A stretch of DNA of 5,704 nt, taken from NCBI GenBank assembly GCA_021810735.1, contig JAJZIF010000272.1:1-5704 (forward strand). Direction: 5' to 3'. The DNA is from Acidobacteriota bacterium (GTDB taxonomy: Bacteria; Acidobacteriota; Terriglobia; Terriglobales; Acidobacteriaceae). Below are positions 1 to 5,622 of this stretch, piece after piece (within the stretch, counting starts at the first letter, position 1; each line of letters opens with the position of its first letter). The translations under genes and the position numbers were made by a program. The notes below the pieces were generated by a model, which saw only the letters and a program-made list of their open reading frames with translations, had not been told where the DNA came from and did no database searches.

Positions 1-277
1 GATTTTGTCACAGCACGAGACGCTGGCCGGGGCGCGCGCAGTGATTGTGTGCGCAGGGATGGAAGGCGCGCTGCCGAGCGTGGTGGGCGGGCTGGTGGCT
101 GCTCCGGTGATTGCGGTGCCGACGAGTGTGGGCTACGGCGCGGCGTTTGGCGGGCTGGCGGCGCTGCTGGGGATGCTGAATTCGTGCGCGCCGAATGTGT
201 GCGTGGTGAATATCGATAACGGATTTGGGGCGGCGTATGTGGCGGCTATGATGCTTCGGGGTCAGGGCCGTCCATGA
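1..277 (+). CDS. larB: LarB C-terminal part (pyridinium-3,5-biscarboxylic acid mononucleotide synthase), 5' end outside window
   Basis: The frame is open from the left edge (first whole codon at position 2) to a TGA at 275-277, so this is the 3' end of a longer gene. The visible 91 residues carry the glycine-rich signature of LarB, related to PurE/AIR carboxylase: [13 protein letters not shown], then [20 protein letters not shown], then [10 protein letters not shown] and [11 protein letters not shown]. LarB family members carboxylate and hydrolyse nicotinic acid adenine dinucleotide to the biscarboxylated pyridinium mononucleotide. This is the first step towards the nickel-pincer nucleotide cofactor of lactate racemase and related LarA enzymes, and it takes place in the cytoplasm. 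Full-length LarB is about 220-250 residues, so more than half is missing here. The TTG at 5 is internal to the family alignment and is not a start. The other lar genes are not in view. The PurE fold is shared with purine biosynthesis, but the [12 protein letters not shown] and [10 protein letters not shown] blocks favour LarB strongly. Confidence 0.88.
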   Translation, partial: ILSQHETLAGARAVIVCAGMEGALPSVVGGLVAAPVIAVPTSVGYGAAFGGLAALLGMLNSCAPNVCVVNIDNGFGAAYVAAMMLRGQGRP

Positions 278-324
278 GAAGGCCCTGGTCGTCCAGGCGC
301 GCGGGCGTACCGGCCTCCGGCGCC
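263..324 (+). other. Overlapping small hairpins at the end of larB
   Basis: Three short inverted repeats overlap here. CAGGGCC (263-269) pairs with GGCCCTG (281-287) and encloses the larB stop. CCTGG (284-288) pairs with CCAGG (293-297) around a TCGT loop. GGCGC (296-300) pairs with GCGCC (320-324), with three more inner pairs. They compete with one another, since their arms share bases. No T-run follows any of them, so this is not a standard intrinsic terminator. The region may be a weak or factor-dependent 3' end of the larB transcript; that role is inferred. Confidence 0.35.
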
Positions 325-332
325 ATTCAGAA

Positions 333-464
333 ACTTTCTTGAAAGTGAGAGTGGGATTCAGAGATAGGTGATTCCACGCCATTGTATGGCCGCGATTGGC
401 GTCCCTGTAAGTGATTTGGCACATTGCCACGGGTATTTTGGGGGTGTTAGGTTTGATCTGATCA
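333..464. promoter_or_regulatory. icd upstream region with three perfect dyads, possible operators
   Basis: The spacer between larB and icd contains three perfect inverted repeats: ACTTTC-TT-GAAAGT at 333-346, TGGCA-CAT-TGCCA at 417-429, and TGATC-T-GATCA at 454-464. The last lies about 30 bases before the icd start. A weak sigma70-like pair is TTGCCA (424-429) and TAGGTT (448-453) with an 18-base spacer; if real, the second dyad would overlap the -35 box and the third would sit just after the -10 box. The dyads are seen in the sequence; any regulator binding is inference, and arms this short can arise by chance. Confidence 0.25.
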
Positions 465-494
465 GCACCATACAACCTTTGAGGTATCACGCAC

Positions 495-1895
495 ATGCAG
501 GCGAGTTATAACGGTCATACGCTGCCCGAAGGCGGACAGCCGATTCAATATGCTGACGGCAAATATGAGGTTCCGGATCACCCGATTATTCCGTTTATCG
601 AGGGCGATGGTACGGGGCGCGACATCTGGAAGGCTTCGCAGCGCGTGTTCGACGCGGCAGTGGAGAAGGCATACGGCGGCAAGCGCTCAGTGAAGTGGTA
701 TGAGATTTATGCCGGCGAGAAGGCTTTCCGGGAGTTCAACACGTGGCTGCCGGATGACTCGGTGAAGGCGGCGATGGACCTGCGGGTGAGCATCAAGGGG
801 CCGCTGACGACGCCTGTGGGCGGAGGGATTCGCTCGCTGAACGTGGCGTTGCGGCAGTTGATGGACCTATATGCGTGCGTGCGTCCGGTGAAGTACTATT
901 CGGGCGTGCCGAGCCCGGTGAAGCATCCGGAGAAGCTGAATGTGGTGATCTTCCGCGAGAACACGGAAGACGTGTATGCGGGCATCGAGTTCAAGCAGGG
1001 AACGCCTGAAGTGAAGAAACTGATCGACTTCCTGAATAACGAGATGCTGAAGGACGCGAAGAAGAAGATCCGGACGGATTCGGGCGTGGGCATCAAGCCG
1101 ATTTCGATTACCGGGACGAAGCGGCTGGCGCGGCGTGCGATCGAGTATGCGATTGCGAACGGGCGCAAGACGGTGACGCTGGTGCACAAGGGGAACATCC
1201 AGAAGTTCACCGAAGGTGCGTTCCGGGAGTGGGGCTACGAGGTTGCAGTGGAAGAGTTCCGCGACCAGGTTGTGACCGAGCGCGAGAGCTGGATCCTGGG
1301 CAACGTCGAGGCGAATCCGAAGCTGACCGTGGAAGAGAACGCTGCGATGATTGAACCGGGTCTGGAGTTTGGTTCGGATGAGTTCCGGAAGACGCTGTAC
1401 GCCGAGGTGAAGGGCGTGCTGGACTCGATCGGGCAGTCGCATGGCGGCGGGAAGTGGAAGCAGAAGATCCTGATCAACGACCGCATTGCCGACTCGATTT
1501 TCCAGCAGGTGGTGACCCGTCCGAATGAGTACAGCATCCTGGTGTGCCCGAACCTGAACGGCGATTACATCTCCGATGCCTGCGCGGCGCAGGTGGGCGG
1601 GCTTGGGATTGCTCCGGGTGCGAACATTGGCGACGGCTATGCGGTGTTTGAGGCGACGCATGGGACGGCTCCGAAGTACGCGGACAAGGATGTGATCAAT
1701 CCGGGTTCGGTGATGCTGTCGGGCGTGATGATGTTCGAGTTTCTCGGCTGGAAGGAAGCGGCGAAGCTGATAGAGTCTTCCATGGAGAAGACAATTCATC
1801 AGAAGTTCGTGACGTATGACTTCGAGCGCCAGATGGAAGGCGCGACGAAGGTGAAGACGAGCGAGTTCGCGACGAAGATGATCGAAAATATGTAG
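495..1895 (+). CDS. icd: NADP-dependent isocitrate dehydrogenase
   Basis: A 466-residue protein that oxidatively decarboxylates isocitrate to 2-oxoglutarate in the TCA cycle, in the cytoplasm, and aligns along its length with the E. coli-type homodimeric enzyme. Substrate residues visible are S114, N116 and R120 (in [12 protein letters not shown]), R130, R154 and Y161 (in [11 protein letters not shown]), and K232 (in [13 protein letters not shown]). Metal-binding aspartates are D333, D357 and D361 (NLNGDYISD). The NADP-selecting set K394, Y395, Y441 and R445 (HGTAPKY, TYDFER) is complete, so NADP rather than NAD is expected. S114 matches the serine phosphorylated by AceK in E. coli; nothing here shows that this control exists. 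The protein is about 50 residues longer than the 416-residue E. coli enzyme. The extra length lies almost wholly in one block, about residues 257-326, before IADSIFQQ; from memory, cyanobacterial enzymes have a similar insert. ATG 495 follows GAGGT at 481-485 by 9 bases. The enzyme belongs with mdh downstream in the same pathway. Confidence 0.97.
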   Translation: MQASYNGHTLPEGGQPIQYADGKYEVPDHPIIPFIEGDGTGRDIWKASQRVFDAAVEKAYGGKRSVKWYEIYAGEKAFREFNTWLPDDSVKAAMDLRVSIKGPLTTPVGGGIRSLNVALRQLMDLYACVRPVKYYSGVPSPVKHPEKLNVVIFRENTEDVYAGIEFKQGTPEVKKLIDFLNNEMLKDAKKKIRTDSGVGIKPISITGTKRLARRAIEYAIANGRKTVTLVHKGNIQKFTEGAFREWGYEVAVEEFRDQVVTERESWILGNVEANPKLTVEENAAMIEPGLEFGSDEFRKTLYAEVKGVLDSIGQSHGGGKWKQKILINDRIADSIFQQVVTRPNEYSILVCPNLNGDYISDACAAQVGGLGIAPGANIGDGYAVFEATHGTAPKYADKDVINPGSVMLSGVMMFEFLGWKEAAKLIESSMEKTIHQKFVTYDFERQMEGATKVKTSEFATKMIENM

Positions 1896-1931
1896 GACTT
1901 GCCCCAGAATTGCGGGGAGCGTGCAGAGAAG

Positions 1932-1985
1932 GTGTGGGCTGAGCGTGGTCGATGCTTCGCATCGATTTGGCCCACACTTTCTTTT
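1932..1985 (+). terminator. Probable intrinsic terminator of icd
   Basis: GTGTGGGC (1932-1939) pairs perfectly with GCCCACAC (1970-1977), and the stem can grow outward by G·U and A-U pairs to 1929/1980. Inside it lies a second perfect stem, TCGATGC (1949-1955) with GCATCGA (1959-1965), on a TTC loop. The T-rich stretch TTTCTTTT (1978-1985) follows directly. It starts 36 bases after the icd stop, the usual place for a terminator. The internal bulge, the C within the T-run, and the fact that the right arm is also part of a competing downstream stem make it less certain than the terminator after mdh. Confidence 0.55.
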
Positions 1986-2052
1986 CGAACGGCGCGAAAA
2001 GAAAGTATGGGGCACCCGCGCAGCGCGGCGGGCCTTCTGATTCTTTCAGAAG
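1976..2052. repeat. Tandem hairpin array downstream of icd, possibly a dispersed REP-like element
   Basis: Three hairpins follow head to tail. The first is a perfect 12-base stem (1976-1987 with 1995-2006, loop AACGGCG) that can extend by four further pairs after one mismatch to 1971/2011. The second is CCGCG (2016-2020) with CGCGG (2024-2028). The third is a perfect 7-base stem, CTTCTGA (2034-2040) with TCAGAAG (2046-2052). The first stem uses the right arm and T-run of the preceding terminator-like hairpin, so the two cannot form together. No protein-coding frame with a family resemblance covers this stretch. Such compact clusters of palindromes are typical of dispersed intergenic repeats, but copy number cannot be seen from one window. 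Confidence 0.4.
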
Positions 2053-2223
2053 ACGTGGCATGGGACGGGTTCGCTGCAGGATTCCGTAGAACCTTGTTTA
2101 ATAGAGAGTTGAGACAGTGGGCACGGCACCCCTTGCAGGGATGAAGAAGCCCCTCCCCAACGTGCTTGGAATTACGTCAAAAAATCACATGCGGCTGGAG
2201 CCGCTGATTACAGAAGGAGCACC
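2053..2223 (+). promoter_or_regulatory. mdh upstream region with leader hairpin and Shine-Dalgarno sequence
   Basis: No gene is seen here. TTTAAT at 2097-2102 resembles a -10 box but has only a poor -35 match (CTGCAG, 2074-2079), so the mdh promoter is not firmly placed. A perfect small hairpin, GCGGC (2191-2195) with GCCGC (2200-2204) on a TGGA loop, ends nine bases before the ribosome-binding site AAGGAG (2214-2219). That site lies only 4 bases from the mdh ATG. The hairpin leaves the site free, so any effect on translation is speculative. Confidence 0.3.
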
Positions 2224-3150
2224 ATGCGAAAGAAAGTATCGATTGTAGGCGCGGGGAATGTTGGCGCCACTGCCGCTCACTGGATTGCCTCAAAGGAACT
2301 GGCCGACGTTGTTCTGATCGACATCATCGAGGGCGTTCCACAGGGCAAGGGGCTGGATCTGCTGGAAGCGATGCCGATTGAGAAGCGTGACAGCCACGTG
2401 ATTGGAACGAACGATTATGCGGATACGGCGAACTCGGACATCGTGATCATCACGGCGGGTCTGCCGCGCAAGCCGGGCATGAGCCGCGACGATCTGCTGG
2501 CCACGAATTACAAGATCATGTCGGACGTGGTGGGCAAGGTGGTGGCCAACTCGCCGAACTGCATCCTGATCATTGTTTCGAATCCGCTGGACGCGATGGC
2601 GCAGGCGGCATACCGGCAGTCGAAGCTGCCGCGCGAGCGGGTGATCGGCATGGCCGGCGTGCTGGACTCGGCGCGCTTCAGGACGTTTATCGCCGAGGAG
2701 CTGAAGGTCTCGGTGGAGAACGTGACGGCATTTGTACTGGGCGGCCATGGGGATACTATGGTTCCGCTGCCACGGTACTCGACGGTGGCGGGGATTCCGA
2801 TCACCGAGCTGATGTCCGCAGAGCGGATTGAGCAGCTGGTGCAGCGGACGCGCGACGGCGGCGCCGAGATTGTGAAATATCTGAAGTCGGGCAGCGCATA
2901 CTATGCTCCGTCGGCGGCCACGGTGGAGATGGTGGAAGCGATTCTGAAGGACAAGAAGAAGATTCTGCCTTGCGCGGTGTACCTTGAGGGCGAGTATGGC
3001 ATCAGCGGCTACTATGTGGGCGTGCCGTGCAAGCTGGGCTCGAAGGGACTGGAGCAGATCGTAGAGATCAAGCTGACGGCCGAGGAAGATGCTGCACTGA
3101 AGAAGAGCGCGGCCGCGGTGAAGGAGCTTTGCGCGGTGATTGGCGTCTAG
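2224..3150 (+). CDS. mdh: Malate dehydrogenase, LDH-like NAD-dependent type
   Basis: A 308-residue cytoplasmic enzyme that interconverts malate and oxaloacetate with NAD in the TCA cycle. It belongs to the LDH-like MDH group, whose members are about 310-320 residues, so it is full length. The N-terminal Rossmann fold has GAGNVG at residues 9-14 and D33, which binds the NAD ribose and argues for NAD over NADP. The mobile loop [14 protein letters not shown] has R82, the arginine that selects malate over lactate (a glutamine in LDH), and R88. Further catalytic residues are N120 (SNPLD), D148 and R151 (GVLDSARFR), and H175 (GGHGD), so the active site is complete. The start is fixed by AAGGAG at 2214-2219 and by the fold beginning almost at once. 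It lies 328 bases after icd, with terminator-like structures between, so co-transcription is uncertain. A strong terminator follows 44 bases after the TAG. Confidence 0.97.
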   Translation: MRKKVSIVGAGNVGATAAHWIASKELADVVLIDIIEGVPQGKGLDLLEAMPIEKRDSHVIGTNDYADTANSDIVIITAGLPRKPGMSRDDLLATNYKIMSDVVGKVVANSPNCILIIVSNPLDAMAQAAYRQSKLPRERVIGMAGVLDSARFRTFIAEELKVSVENVTAFVLGGHGDTMVPLPRYSTVAGIPITELMSAERIEQLVQRTRDGGAEIVKYLKSGSAYYAPSAATVEMVEAILKDKKKILPCAVYLEGEYGISGYYVGVPCKLGSKGLEQIVEIKLTAEEDAALKKSAAAVKELCAVIGV

Positions 3151-3194
3151 GGACTGGTCGTCCAAACGAAGGCGCCTATCGGCGCAAGAATAAG

Positions 3195-3222
3195 AAAAGG
3201 CCCGCGCGATGCGGGCCTTTTT
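3195..3222. terminator. Bidirectional intrinsic terminator between mdh and the cyclophilin operon
   Basis: AAAAGGCCCGC (3195-3205) and GCGGGCCTTTT (3211-3221) form a perfect 11-base inverted repeat with the 5-base loop GCGAT. There is one more T on the right. On the minus strand the stem is likewise followed by a T-rich tail (TTTTCTTATTCTT). It is 44 bases beyond the mdh stop and 20 bases beyond the stop of the converging cyclophilin gene, so it can end transcripts from both sides. A smaller hairpin, GCGCC (3172-3176) with GGCGC (3181-3185), precedes it on the mdh side. Confidence 0.93.
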
Positions 3223-3241
3223 GCATAGTTGGGTTCAGAAT

Positions 3242-3769
3242 TTAGACGCGCTCGATGACGAGGGACTCGATGACGACGGCCTTGTGGGGTTTGTCCATGC
3301 CGTTGCGGGGGACGCGGGAGATTTTATCGGCGATCTCCTGGCCCTCGACGACTTCGCCGAAGATGGTGTGGCGGCCGGTGAGCCAGTCGGTGGGAGCGAC
3401 GGTGATGAAGAACTGCGAGCCGTTGGTGTTGGGCCCGGCGTTGGCCATGGCGAGCATGCCCTTCTTGTCGAAGCCGTGGGGTGAGCCCTTGGTTTCGTCT
3501 GCAAACCGGTAGCCGGGGCCACCCATGCCGGTTCCGGCGGGGTCGCCGCCCTGGATCATGAAGTCGGGAATAACGCGGTGGAAGATGGTGCCGTCATAGA
3601 GCTTGCTGGTGCTCTTGTTGAGGTTGACGGGGTGGGTCCACTCGCGCTTGCCTTCGGCGAGTTCGACGAAATTGGCGACGGTCTTGGGGGCCTCCTTCTC
3701 GAAGAGGCGGCAGACGATCTTCCCTTCGGAAGTATTGAATACGGCGTAGAGTCCGCTGGGTCGCGACAT
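3242..3769 (-). CDS. Cytoplasmic cyclophilin-type peptidyl-prolyl cis-trans isomerase
   Basis: A 175-residue protein consisting almost entirely of one cyclophilin domain, which speeds cis-trans isomerisation of X-Pro bonds during protein folding. Active-site residues, with human CypA numbers in brackets, are R65 (R55, in FHRVI), F70, M71 and Q73 (F60, M61, Q63, in FMIQGGD), F121 (F113, in GSQFFITVA), W129 (W121) and H134 (H126, in GRHTIFG). Retention of W129 suggests possible cyclosporin sensitivity, which is an inference. There is no signal peptide or membrane segment, so it should stay in the cytoplasm. The ATG at 3769 is supported by AAGGAG (complement of 3778-3783), 8 bases upstream. It lies 26 bases downstream of a secreted paralogue on the same strand, suggesting an operon. 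It ends 20 bases before the shared bidirectional terminator. It could be named ppiA or ppiB, but I cannot choose between them. Confidence 0.95.
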   Translation of the reverse strand: MSRPSGLYAVFNTSEGKIVCRLFEKEAPKTVANFVELAEGKREWTHPVNLNKSTSKLYDGTIFHRVIPDFMIQGGDPAGTGMGGPGYRFADETKGSPHGFDKKGMLAMANAGPNTNGSQFFITVAPTDWLTGRHTIFGEVVEGQEIADKISRVPRNGMDKPHKAVVIESLVIERV

Positions 3770-3795
3770 GGTACGTGCTCCTTAAAGTGCTGGTT

Positions 3796-4617
3796 TCAAT
3801 GTTGAGACTGCGGCTGCGCAGTGGTGGGTGAGGCCGCGGCTTCCGGTGAGGGTGGCAACGGCTGGCCCGGTGGAATGATGGAAAGCTTATTGATCGTGAC
3901 GGGGTCGAGTGGCTTGTTGTTACTGGGGTCGCGGGGGACCTCGGTGATGGTTTCAGCGACGATCACGCTGTCTGGCGTGCATTGGCCAAAGATGGTGTAG
4001 TGACCGTCGAGTTGCGGCTGGGGGGCGACGGTGATGAAGAACTGCGAGCCGTTGGTATTGGGCCCGGCATTCGCCATGGCGAGGCGTCCGGCGACGTCGA
4101 AGGTGAGGGTGGGTACGATTTCATCTTTGAACTGATAGCCCGGGCCGCCCATGCCGGTGCCAAGGGGGTCGCCGCCTTGAATCATGAAACCGGGAATAAC
4201 GCGATGGAAGATGGTTCCGTCGTAGAGGGATTTGCCGTGTTCGAGTTTGCCGGTGGCGGGATTGGTCCAGGTCTTGGTGCCTTCGGCGAGGCCGATGAAG
4301 TTGGCGACAGTTACGGGTGCAAGTTTGGAGTAGAGGCGGCAGACCATGCGTCCCATGCTGGTGTCAAAGACGGCAGTGGGGCCGGTGGGTTGCGGCGAAG
4401 GCGGCGTGGCGGGCTGAGCCTGGTTCTGAGGCTGGGGGGATGGCGCGCCGGGCAGGGTCGCCGAGTTAGTCGTGGCTGTTGAAGTTGCCGGTTTGGTTTG
4501 GGTTTGGGCTTGAAACGGGGTTTGAGAGTGGGGCTGCGCCGATTGCTGTGCGGCCAGAGTGCCGACGACTAGCAGCGGGGCAGCAAGGACGAGAGTGAGG
4601 TGCCGGATCGAATGCAT
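3796..4617 (-). CDS. Secreted cyclophilin-type peptidyl-prolyl cis-trans isomerase with low-complexity linker
   Basis: Starting at the ATG at 4615-4617, the protein has 273 residues. Residues 1-23 form a signal peptide (charged MHSIRH, hydrophobic core LTLVLAAPLLVVGTL, likely cleavage at A22 or A23). A linker rich in Gln, Pro, Thr and Ala covers about 24-80. The cyclophilin domain covers about 82-248, followed by a Pro/Ala/Gln-rich tail. R139 (FHRVI), F144, M145 and Q147 (FMIQGGD), and F194 (GSQFFITVA) keep the isomerase site. The positions of CypA W121 and H126 are Q202 and Y207, which suggests weak cyclosporin binding. It probably assists folding in the periplasm or at the cell envelope. 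The frame is open up to an ATG at 4746, but that form would put a proline-rich stretch before the signal peptide and has no clear ribosome-binding site. The chosen start has only a weak GGGA close by. The downstream cytoplasmic paralogue follows after 26 bases. Confidence 0.9.
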   Translation of the reverse strand: MHSIRHLTLVLAAPLLVVGTLAAQQSAQPHSQTPFQAQTQTKPATSTATTNSATLPGAPSPQPQNQAQPATPPSPQPTGPTAVFDTSMGRMVCRLYSKLAPVTVANFIGLAEGTKTWTNPATGKLEHGKSLYDGTIFHRVIPGFMIQGGDPLGTGMGGPGYQFKDEIVPTLTFDVAGRLAMANAGPNTNGSQFFITVAPQPQLDGHYTIFGQCTPDSVIVAETITEVPRDPSNNKPLDPVTINKLSIIPPGQPLPPSPEAAASPTTAQPQSQH

Positions 4618-4817
4618 ATTTCCCAAGAAAAAGAGTACCGGAAAGGGCGCGAATGAGGCCAGCCGAGAAATGACGCAGCAGGAATTGTGTGGTGGCGGTG
4701 TTGACGGCAGAGGAGGCAGCGGAGCTGGTTCCGGAAGCGACGCCATGGTGCGGGCGGTGTGCTGAAAATCACTTGCCGAGTGGTAGGTGCGGAGTAAGCT
4801 GAGGCTGGAGGCGGCCT
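4618..4817. other. Divergent intergenic region between the cyclophilin operon and the 4818 gene
   Basis: This 200-base stretch must hold the 5' control signals for genes on both strands, but neither promoter is clear. For the plus strand, TTGCCG (4773-4778) and TAAGCT (4795-4800), 16 bases apart, are weak matches only. No good pair was found for the minus strand. TTCCGGAA at 4729-4736 is a perfect 8-base palindrome, which could be chance. The minus-strand reading frame stays open to 4746, but I regard that part as untranslated. Confidence 0.4.
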
Positions 4818-5300
4818 ATGTGGAAGGAAATCGTTGGACACAAACAGGTTGCTGAAAAGAGGCCCCGCGAGGACGACTGGATCCCGATCGAGAAGCTGGC
4901 CCGGGCGCTGCTGACGTCGGAGGATCCGGAATGTCCCCTGGAGAATGCGCTGAGCCTGAGTCCGGAATGCAATGAAAAGGGATGGGTCGCCAGCGAGCCG
5001 GGGCCGCAGACGATTACGCTGAACTTTTTGCGGCCAATGAAGATTCGCAGGATTTTTCTGCGCTTTACTGAACCTGAAGTTGAGCGGACGCAGGAGTTTT
5101 CGCTGCGGTACATGACACAGGCGGGGATCATCCAGGAAATTGTGCGGCAGCAGTGGAACTTCAGCCCGAGCGGCTCGATGCAGGAGATTGAGGACTACAC
5201 GGTGGATCTGGATGGGGTGACACGGCTGGAGCTGTCGATTGATCCTGATCTGGGCCACGAGCGGGCGAAGGCGACGCTCGATGCGTGGAGGGTGGCGTAG
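4818..5300 (+). CDS. Uncharacterised protein with discoidin (F5/8 type C)-like pattern
   Basis: A 160-residue protein without signal peptide or membrane segment, so it is probably cytoplasmic. I do not recognise a named gene. About residues 42-159 have the look of a galactose-binding-like (discoidin or F5/8 type C) beta-sandwich. W56 stands in GWVASEPGPQTITLNF, followed by the strand pair MKIRRIFLRF, the motif RTQEFSLRY (90-98), and a last block VTRLELSIDPD leading to ATLDAWRVA. Alternating hydrophobic residues support beta strands. This fold often binds sugars or other ligands, but no binding residues can be assigned and no function is claimed. The ATG follows GGAGG (4807-4811) at 6 bases, a strong site. 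It is transcribed away from the cyclophilin operon and ends 181 bases before the truncated secreted-protein gene. No enzyme gene next to it hints at its role. I am sure it is a gene and only moderately sure of the fold. Confidence 0.8.
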   Translation: MWKEIVGHKQVAEKRPREDDWIPIEKLARALLTSEDPECPLENALSLSPECNEKGWVASEPGPQTITLNFLRPMKIRRIFLRFTEPEVERTQEFSLRYMTQAGIIQEIVRQQWNFSPSGSMQEIEDYTVDLDGVTRLELSIDPDLGHERAKATLDAWRVA

Positions 5301-5417
5301 ACGCACGAGTGGAGCGGGGCTCTTCGCTATGGTGTGGCGCGGCCAGCGGCATCTGGTACCTGAGACTCCAGAAATACGAGCGGAAATCTATCTTGCGCGT
5401 CTTGTTGATTTAGAAGA

Positions 5418-5447
5418 TTGTCGTAACTCCATCGCGCGGCGTATTCT
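5418..5447 (+). promoter_or_regulatory. Candidate sigma70 promoter for the gene at 5482
   Basis: TTGTCG (5418-5423) and TATTCT (5442-5447), 18 bases apart, each match four of six consensus bases. They end 34 bases before the ATG at 5482, leaving a short leader with AGAGG at 5471-5475. A perfect 6-base hairpin, TTCTGG (5444-5449) with CCAGAA (5456-5461), overlaps the -10 box and the start of the leader. The rest of 5301-5481 shows no gene: a frame is open through it, but the translation has no family resemblance. Confidence 0.3.
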
Positions 5448-5481
5448 GGCCTCTTCCAGAAAGTTATCTGAGAGGCGAATT

Positions 5482-5622
5482 ATGAAATCAAGTTACACCG
5501 AGTGGCGGACCCGGACTGTATCTCTTGCCCGGATGTTCGCTATCCGTGCACTGATGGTTGCGCTCGCCGTGGCTGGTTTGAGCGCGACGGCTAATGCCGC
5601 TACTAGTACCTTGTCTGTGTGA
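5482..5622 (+). pseudogene. Secreted-protein gene cut off just after its signal peptide
   Basis: The ATG follows AGAGG (5471-5475) at 6 bases and opens a 46-codon frame. Residues 1-39 form a signal peptide: a basic start with K2, R9, R11, R17 and R22, a hydrophobic core ALMVALAVAGL, and a good cleavage site ANA|A after residue 39. Only seven residues remain before the TGA, too few for a mature exported protein. The last codons overlap, on the other strand, the end of a probable transposase gene. The simplest reading is that an insertion sequence landed just after the signal-peptide codons and that the final residues and stop come from the element. The original protein cannot be identified. 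An alternative start at 5533 would give a shorter, more typical signal peptide but lacks a ribosome-binding site. It could instead be an intact tiny exported peptide gene, which I think less likely. Confidence 0.55.

Noticed and set aside
285..295. CTGGTCGTCCA shortly after the larB stop and again at 3154-3164 shortly after the mdh stop
   Set aside because: An 11-base match is expected a few times by chance in a window this size, and the flanks do not match.
416..429. TTGGCAC...TTGC near 416-427 as a sigma54 promoter
   Set aside because: The two halves are only one base apart; sigma54 sites need about five bases between TGGCAC and TTGC.
867..2015. Long minus-strand open frame (382 codons) opposite icd
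   Set aside because: Its translation is Arg/His/Leu-rich without domain resemblance and mirrors the G-rich third codon positions of icd, so it is a shadow frame.
1899..2144. Plus-strand open frame of 81 codons between icd and mdh
   Set aside because: It runs straight through the hairpin array, has no ribosome-binding site, and its translation shows no recognisable pattern.
2290..3165. Long minus-strand open frame (291 codons) opposite mdh
   Set aside because: It has the same Arg/His/Leu-rich composition; mdh on the plus strand has a complete active site and family length.
3982..4482. Plus-strand frame of 166 codons opposite the secreted cyclophilin
   Set aside because: It is a Gly-rich shadow of the cyclophilin codons, which have a clear domain and catalytic residues on the minus strand.
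5239..5481. Upstream extension of the 5482 gene to an ATG at 5239
   Set aside because: It would overlap the end of the 4818 gene, lacks a good ribosome-binding site, and would bury a clear signal peptide inside the protein.
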